A stretch of DNA of 8,984 nt from Hydrogenophilales bacterium RIFOXYD1_FULL_62_11. Lineage in GTDB: Bacteria; Pseudomonadota; Gammaproteobacteria; Burkholderiales; Thiobacillaceae. The stretch spans positions 11,176 to 20,159 of the forward strand of contig MGZO01000039.1 of the NCBI GenBank assembly GCA_001802655.1, read 5' to 3'. The notes below the pieces were generated by a model. That model saw only the letters and a program-made list of their open reading frames with translations, was not told where the DNA came from and did not search any database. This document shows positions 6,250 to 8,984 of this stretch, piece by piece. The position numbers and the translations under genes were made by a program. Each line of letters opens with the position of its first letter. The stretch's first letter is position 1.

Positions 6250-6264
6250 GCATCGTGACGATGC
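6250..6264. promoter_or_regulatory. Perfect 15-nt palindrome just before the sugar transferase start
   Basis: GCATCGT-G-ACGATGC has two perfect 7-bp arms around one central base and ends 10 nt before the ATG at 6275. It could be a repressor operator, or in RNA a 6-bp hairpin with a 3-nt loop in the ribosome-binding region, where no good Shine-Dalgarno sequence is seen. Confidence 0.4.
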
Positions 6265-6274
6265 CATTGAAGTA

Positions 6275-7657
6275 ATGCCAAACCACAACCAGTGGCTGTT
6301 CCGGCAGCAACTTTCCGTTGTATCGCTGACCAAGATTCTGCTCGACCCGTTTGTGGCCGTGCTGGTGCTGATCGGCTGCGCGATGTATTTCGGCGAACCT
6401 TTCAAGGGGCCGTATCCCATCCTGGCACTGATCGTCTTTACCCTGACCTTTCCCGGGAAGTGGCCTGAAGTCACCTTGCGCGCCTTCTGGAATGAGTCCG
6501 TCATGCCCTGGTTTTTCCTGTCCGGGCTGATTCTGCTGTTCGGGTATTCCACCGGCTATCTCGATTTCTTCCCCCCCAATCTGGTCATGGCGTGGATGCT
6601 GGCGACGCCTGTTGCCATGTATGTCGCCCACCGCATTACCCGCAAGCTGCTGCCGCGCCTGCTGCTGCTCGAAGGCGGCCGCCGGCGCGCCATCATCGTG
6701 GGCGCGGGGAGCCTGGGCACCGAATTGCGCGGTCGTTTTGTCGACGACAGCTCGCTGGGCGTCGATGTGATCGGGTTTTTTGACGACCGCACCATCGATC
6801 GCACCGACCTGACCGACCCCAAAAAACTGCTGGGCAAACTGCCCGACATCCCCGAATACGTTAACGGCAACGGCATCGACCTCGTCTACATCACCCTGCC
6901 CATGGCCGCGCAACCGCGCACGCTGGGGCTGCTTGACGCCCTGCGCGACACCACCACCTCGGTCTATTTCGTCCCGGATATTTTCGTCTCCGACCTCATC
7001 CAGGCGCGGGTTGATCACATCCACGGCATGCCCGTCGTCGCGCTCACCGAAACCCCCACCCTCGGCGTCAGCGGCATCGGCAAGCGCCTCAGCGACCTCG
7101 TCATCGCCAGCCTCATCCTGCTGATGATCTGGCCGCTGCTGCTCATCCTTGCGCTGGGTGTCAAGCTGTCCTCGCCCGGTCCCATCATTTTCAAGCAGCG
7201 CCGCTACGGCCTCGATGGCCATGAAATCCTCATCTACAAATTCCGCTCCATGCGCGCCCATGCCGAGGCCGGCGTCATCCAGCAGGCCGGCCGCGAAGAT
7301 CCGCGCATCACGCCTTTTGGCCGCTTCATCCGCCGCACCTCGCTCGACGAACTGCCACAGTTCATCAACGTGCTGCAAGGCCGCATGAGCGTCGTTGGCC
7401 CGCGCCCCCATGCCGTCTCCCACAACGAGCAATACCGCAAGCTGATCAAGGGCTATATGCTGCGCCACAAGGTCAAGCCCGGCATTACCGGCTGGGCGCA
7501 AGTCAACGGCCTGCGCGGCGAAACCGAAACCCTCGACAAAATGCGTGCCCGCGTCCAGTACGACATCGACTACATGCGCAACTGGTCGCTCATGTTCGAC
7601 CTCATGATCATCGGCAAGACGCTGGCTGTGGTGTGGCGGGATCAGAACGCGTATTGA
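6275..7657 (+). CDS. Polyprenyl-phosphate (glucose) phosphotransferase initiating exopolysaccharide synthesis
   Basis: A 460-residue membrane enzyme of the WcaJ/EpsB type. It transfers a hexose-1-phosphate, in this family most often glucose, from a UDP-sugar to undecaprenyl phosphate, the first step of repeat-unit assembly. What is seen: four N-terminal helices (about residues 20-36, 47-60, 77-91, 102-118), a Rossmann-like domain with AIIVGAGSLGTEL (GAGSLG 143-148), DHIHGMPVVALTETP (247-261), then the catalytic bacterial sugar transferase domain. That domain has a helix at 273-295, KFRSMRAHAE, the Asp-Glu pair 358-359 in RRTSLDELPQ, SVVGPRPHAV and KPGITGWAQVNG (401-412). All catalytic motifs are intact. 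The ATG at 6275 is preferred; an in-frame TTG at 6188 would add 29 residues unlike the family. No other glycan genes lie nearby, but PEP-CTERM-type genes flank it on both sides. Confidence 0.9.
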   Translation: MPNHNQWLFRQQLSVVSLTKILLDPFVAVLVLIGCAMYFGEPFKGPYPILALIVFTLTFPGKWPEVTLRAFWNESVMPWFFLSGLILLFGYSTGYLDFFPPNLVMAWMLATPVAMYVAHRITRKLLPRLLLLEGGRRRAIIVGAGSLGTELRGRFVDDSSLGVDVIGFFDDRTIDRTDLTDPKKLLGKLPDIPEYVNGNGIDLVYITLPMAAQPRTLGLLDALRDTTTSVYFVPDIFVSDLIQARVDHIHGMPVVALTETPTLGVSGIGKRLSDLVIASLILLMIWPLLLILALGVKLSSPGPIIFKQRRYGLDGHEILIYKFRSMRAHAEAGVIQQAGREDPRITPFGRFIRRTSLDELPQFINVLQGRMSVVGPRPHAVSHNEQYRKLIKGYMLRHKVKPGITGWAQVNGLRGETETLDKMRARVQYDIDYMRNWSLMFDLMIIGKTLAVVWRDQNAY

Positions 7658-7660
7658 ATT

Positions 7661-7688
7661 GCAAGACTCAAGCTGCAAGATTCAAGCT
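7661..7688. repeat. Tandem 14-bp repeat after the sugar transferase
   Basis: GCAAGACTCAAGCT is followed directly by GCAAGATTCAAGCT, 13 of 14 bases identical. It starts 3 nt after the transferase stop codon and its right edge overlaps the end of the ParE remnant (stop at 7687-7689). No terminator hairpin is visible after the transferase. Confidence 0.75.
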
Positions 7689-7944
7689 ATCGAGCCTCGC
7701 GCGCGTGCCATAGCCGCAGCACCTAAATCGTGGATTCCTGAACTTCGTAGTGCATTTCATCGTGTCCAGCGAGAATCTGCCGTACATCGCGTGGTTCGAA
7801 ACTCTTCCAGCTTTTCACCCAAACGTGGATTCGCCAGCAATGTGCTCGGTGCGGCCGTGAGCGCCTGCATCGTGTGTTCAGCGGCCAGCTTGTTTCACGG
7901 GCGCCAAAAAGTCGTATGCGCTCAGTGATTTCTTGCTGCACCAA
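7687..7944 (-). pseudogene. Broken RelE/ParE-family toxin gene
   Basis: Minus-strand pieces in three frames join into one ParE-type toxin. QEITER (about 7920-7938) is followed, after a frameshift, by YDFLAPV (7896-7916). After one extra A in GTGAAACAAG comes NKLAAEHTMQALTAA and LLANPRLGEKLEE (7802-7894). After one extra T at about 7799-7801 comes FEPRDVRQILAGH and DEMHYEVQESTI (7726-7800). Then a TAG stands where the family has Tyr, and VLRLWHAREAR and the true stop follow at 7687. The family pattern is EFEPREVRRI, YEMRYEI, TIYVLRLWHTRED. Intact members have about 95-100 residues and inhibit gyrase or cleave mRNA. With three frameshifts and one nonsense codon it is dead. No antitoxin gene is seen on the minus strand upstream. 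Confidence 0.75.
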
Positions 7945-8153
7945 ACAGAGCAGCAACAGCGACGCGGTTTCGGTATGTGGCGCTCGCGAAGGATATCTAA
8001 ACCTCTCCCGCCCGTTCGCGTCACGCATAACCAAGCGTTTCGAGCCGAGGGGCGCGCGGCGCTCAACACCGCAGCGCCACGGCCCAGGGTTTGACGGTCA
8101 GGCACCCGCTTCTTTGCTTATGCATAAATAAGTTTTATTTATCTGAAACTGTT
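7945..8153. other. Non-coding stretch between the toxin remnant and the sigma-54 control region
   Basis: I recognise no gene or RNA here. The left half is GC-rich like the core genes and may hold eroded sequence of the lost toxin-antitoxin locus. From about 8110 the sequence turns AT-rich (TATGCATAAATAAG), which marks the start of the regulatory region of the downstream gene. Confidence 0.3.
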
Positions 8154-8171
8154 TGTCGATAAATTTTACAC
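8154..8171 (+). promoter_or_regulatory. Distal 18-nt activator box (copy 1)
   Basis: TGTCGATAAATTTTACAC. It matches copy 2 at 15 of 18 positions, the outer TGTCG and TTTACAC being invariant. TGT...ACA gives a weak dyad. It lies 247 nt before the sigma-54 GG element, in the range of enhancer-binding protein sites. Confidence 0.55.
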
Positions 8172-8299
8172 GTGAGCGGATGGGGTGGGCGGATGGTAGT
8201 AACGTACTGATTGAACATGTGAAATTGTGCTTGTCGCGCAGGCGGATCGTTGCAGTAATTCCCGGATGGATCAGTTTTCTGCTCATGCAGCCCGAATTA

Positions 8300-8317
8300 T
8301 GTCGGAAAAATTTACAC
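8300..8317 (+). promoter_or_regulatory. Proximal 18-nt activator box (copy 2)
   Basis: TGTCGGAAAAATTTACAC, same orientation as copy 1, 146 nt later start to start, and 101 nt before the sigma-54 GG element. Two conserved boxes in tandem before a GG-N10-GC promoter is the layout of NtrC-type upstream activating sites. The identity of the binding protein is not shown by the sequence. Confidence 0.6.
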
Positions 8318-8371
8318 ATTCAGGGCTGGATCTTTCAGCCTGTGGAGACTTGAAGCCATTCAATGAACTTT

Positions 8372-8384
8372 TATCTTGTTGATT
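8372..8384 (-). promoter_or_regulatory. Possible IHF site between activator boxes and promoter
   Basis: On the minus strand AATCAA-CAAG-ATA matches the IHF consensus WATCAA-N4-TTR at all but one conserved position, in an AT-rich region between box 2 and the sigma-54 promoter. IHF bending would bring the activators to RNA polymerase. A single short match is weak evidence. Confidence 0.35.
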
Positions 8385-8416
8385 TGTAATGCGTATAAGT
8401 AAATGTTTAATTAGAT

Positions 8417-8432
8417 TGGCATTGCCATTGCT
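8417..8432 (+). promoter_or_regulatory. Sigma-54 (RpoN) promoter of the secreted-protein gene
   Basis: TGGCAT-TGCCA-TTGCT matches the TGGCAC-N5-TTGCA consensus at all but two positions. The invariant GG (8418-8419) and GC (8430-8431) are exactly 10 nt apart. Transcription would start near 8443, giving a leader of about 105 nt. Confidence 0.82.
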
Positions 8433-8460
8433 TTATGTGAAGCGCCGCGATGGGAATTAA

Positions 8461-8507
8461 TCGGAGCCAAGTACTCCGCCCAAGGGGGTAACAACACAAT
8501 GTAGTTG
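8461..8507 (+). other. Structured 5' leader of the secreted-protein mRNA
   Basis: CGGAG (8461-8465) pairs with CTCCG (8473-8477) around a 7-nt loop. ACAAC (8490-8494) pairs with GTTGT (8503-8507) around an 8-nt loop. Between them is CCCAAGGGGG. Two small stems in a 105-nt leader may stabilise the mRNA or control translation. I do not recognise a known riboswitch class. Confidence 0.35.
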
Positions 8508-8547
8508 TTTAATCGATCGATAATTTTTCTACATGAGGAGATTTACA

Positions 8548-8984
8548 ATGAATTTCACAATGACAAAGATTGCTGCTGCTGCTGTTCTGGCTATTGCTGC
8601 TACTGGCGCACAGGCTGCACCGATTACTGATCTGTTCATCACCAGCGGCACATTTGAAATGCCGACCGTTACCATGGCTCCGGTTGCTTTCGGTGCTTTT
8701 GGCTTTGATCTTGCTGATGCTTATGGTTCCAACGCTAATCTGTTCCCCTTTTTCGGCGGTGCGGTCGGCGTATTCACCCAAGACGGTACAGCTACTTACA
8801 TTCCAGCTGGCATGCCTTTCGGTACTAACGTTGTACCTGGCGGTCCCGTGCCGAATGGTGATATTACTGGCAGCGTAATTACCATGGATCTGTCGTCAAT
8901 CACTGCAGCTTGGAATGGCAGCAACTTCAACCAAGGTAATTCCAGCGTGGTTGGTTCTTACGATGCAGGCACGGGTGCATTTAC
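8548..8984 (+). CDS. Secreted protein of PEP-CTERM-substrate type, N-terminal part (cut by window end)
   Basis: The first 145 residues are present with no stop before the window ends. A signal peptide is clear: MNFTMTKI, an Ala/Leu core and a cleavage site after AQA (residue 23). The mature part is rich in Gly, Thr, Ala and Phe and low in charge (ITSGTFEMPT, GGPVPNGDITGSVITMDLSS, AAWNGSNFNQGNSSVVGSYD). I recall this pattern from exported proteins with a C-terminal PEP-CTERM tail in Nitrosomonadales and methylotrophs; the tail itself would lie beyond the window, so the assignment is likely but unproven. GAGGAG at 8535-8540 lies 7 nt before the ATG, a strong ribosome binding site. Codons are GCT/GGT/GTT-rich, unlike the GCC/CTG-rich neighbours, fitting high expression or transfer. 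Transcription is probably from the sigma-54 promoter at 8417. Confidence 0.78.
   Translation, partial: MNFTMTKIAAAAVLAIAATGAQAAPITDLFITSGTFEMPTVTMAPVAFGAFGFDLADAYGSNANLFPFFGGAVGVFTQDGTATYIPAGMPFGTNVVPGGPVPNGDITGSVITMDLSSITAAWNGSNFNQGNSSVVGSYDAGTGAF

Noticed and set aside
6188..6274. TTG start of the sugar transferase adding 29 residues
   Set aside because: The added part is polar, contains the palindrome and is unlike the family's N-terminus.
6212..7678. 488-residue minus-strand open frame opposite the sugar transferase
   Set aside because: It is the antisense shadow of a GC-rich gene, very rich in Asp, Gln, His and Gly with no known domain; the plus strand carries all catalytic motifs.
8098..8319. 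73-residue minus-strand frame as the missing antitoxin of the ParE remnant
   Set aside because: No ribbon-helix-helix or Phd/RelB-like pattern, and it overlaps the two activator boxes.
8570..8878. 102-residue Leu-rich plus-strand frame inside the secreted-protein gene
   Set aside because: It arises from reading GCT-rich codons out of frame; the true frame has ribosome site and signal peptide.

Overview
The window looks like chromosomal DNA of a betaproteobacterium, probably from the Nitrosomonadales side of the class. The evidence is the petB-petC-sspA-sspB gene order, a cytochrome b whose Qo motif is not PEWY, a PP0621-type gene in front of pilS-pilR, and exopolysaccharide/PEP-CTERM type genes. 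This is inference from gene content; no 16S rRNA is present.

Left part (1-2306, plus strand), housekeeping: the 3' third of petB (cytochrome b) and complete petC (cytochrome c1) of the respiratory bc1 complex, abutting stop to start. A strong hairpin follows, then sspA and sspB, the stringent-starvation pair (RNA polymerase-associated protein and ClpXP adaptor).

Middle (2332-2652): a tRNA-Thr(TGT) with its own -10 box and terminator. Next to it is a 30-codon scrap of a P4-type tyrosine integrase, preceded by two GGGGGTA repeats. This is the scar of a mobile element that once used the tRNA as attachment site. The tRNA T-stem carries an A-C mismatch that may be part of the scar.

Minus-strand operon (5769 down to 2652): a small membrane-anchored putative zinc-ribbon protein (PP0621 family), pilS (membrane histidine kinase) and pilR (sigma-54-dependent response regulator). 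They are coupled by an ATGA overlap and a 2-nt gap. This pair classically controls type IV pilin transcription.

Right part (5893-8984), surface and exopolysaccharide region with much decay. It holds an FNR-like half-palindrome, the C-terminal sorting signal of a lost PEP-CTERM protein running into its old terminator, and an intact polyprenyl-phosphate sugar phosphotransferase (first enzyme of exopolysaccharide repeat synthesis). A 890-nt gap follows with a broken ParE/RelE toxin gene on the minus strand. Next comes a well-formed sigma-54 control region: two near-identical 18-nt boxes, a possible IHF site and a perfect GG-N10-GC promoter. It drives a secreted protein of PEP-CTERM-substrate type that is cut off by the window end.

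The most interesting signal is the tandem-box/sigma-54 control region of the secreted protein gene. With the initiating sugar transferase and the second, decayed PEP-CTERM tail it suggests an exosortase-linked, RpoN-controlled exopolysaccharide system. The exosortase and the cognate activator are not in the window. Three separate gene remnants (integrase, PEP-CTERM, ParE) show repeated insertion and loss between stable core genes.
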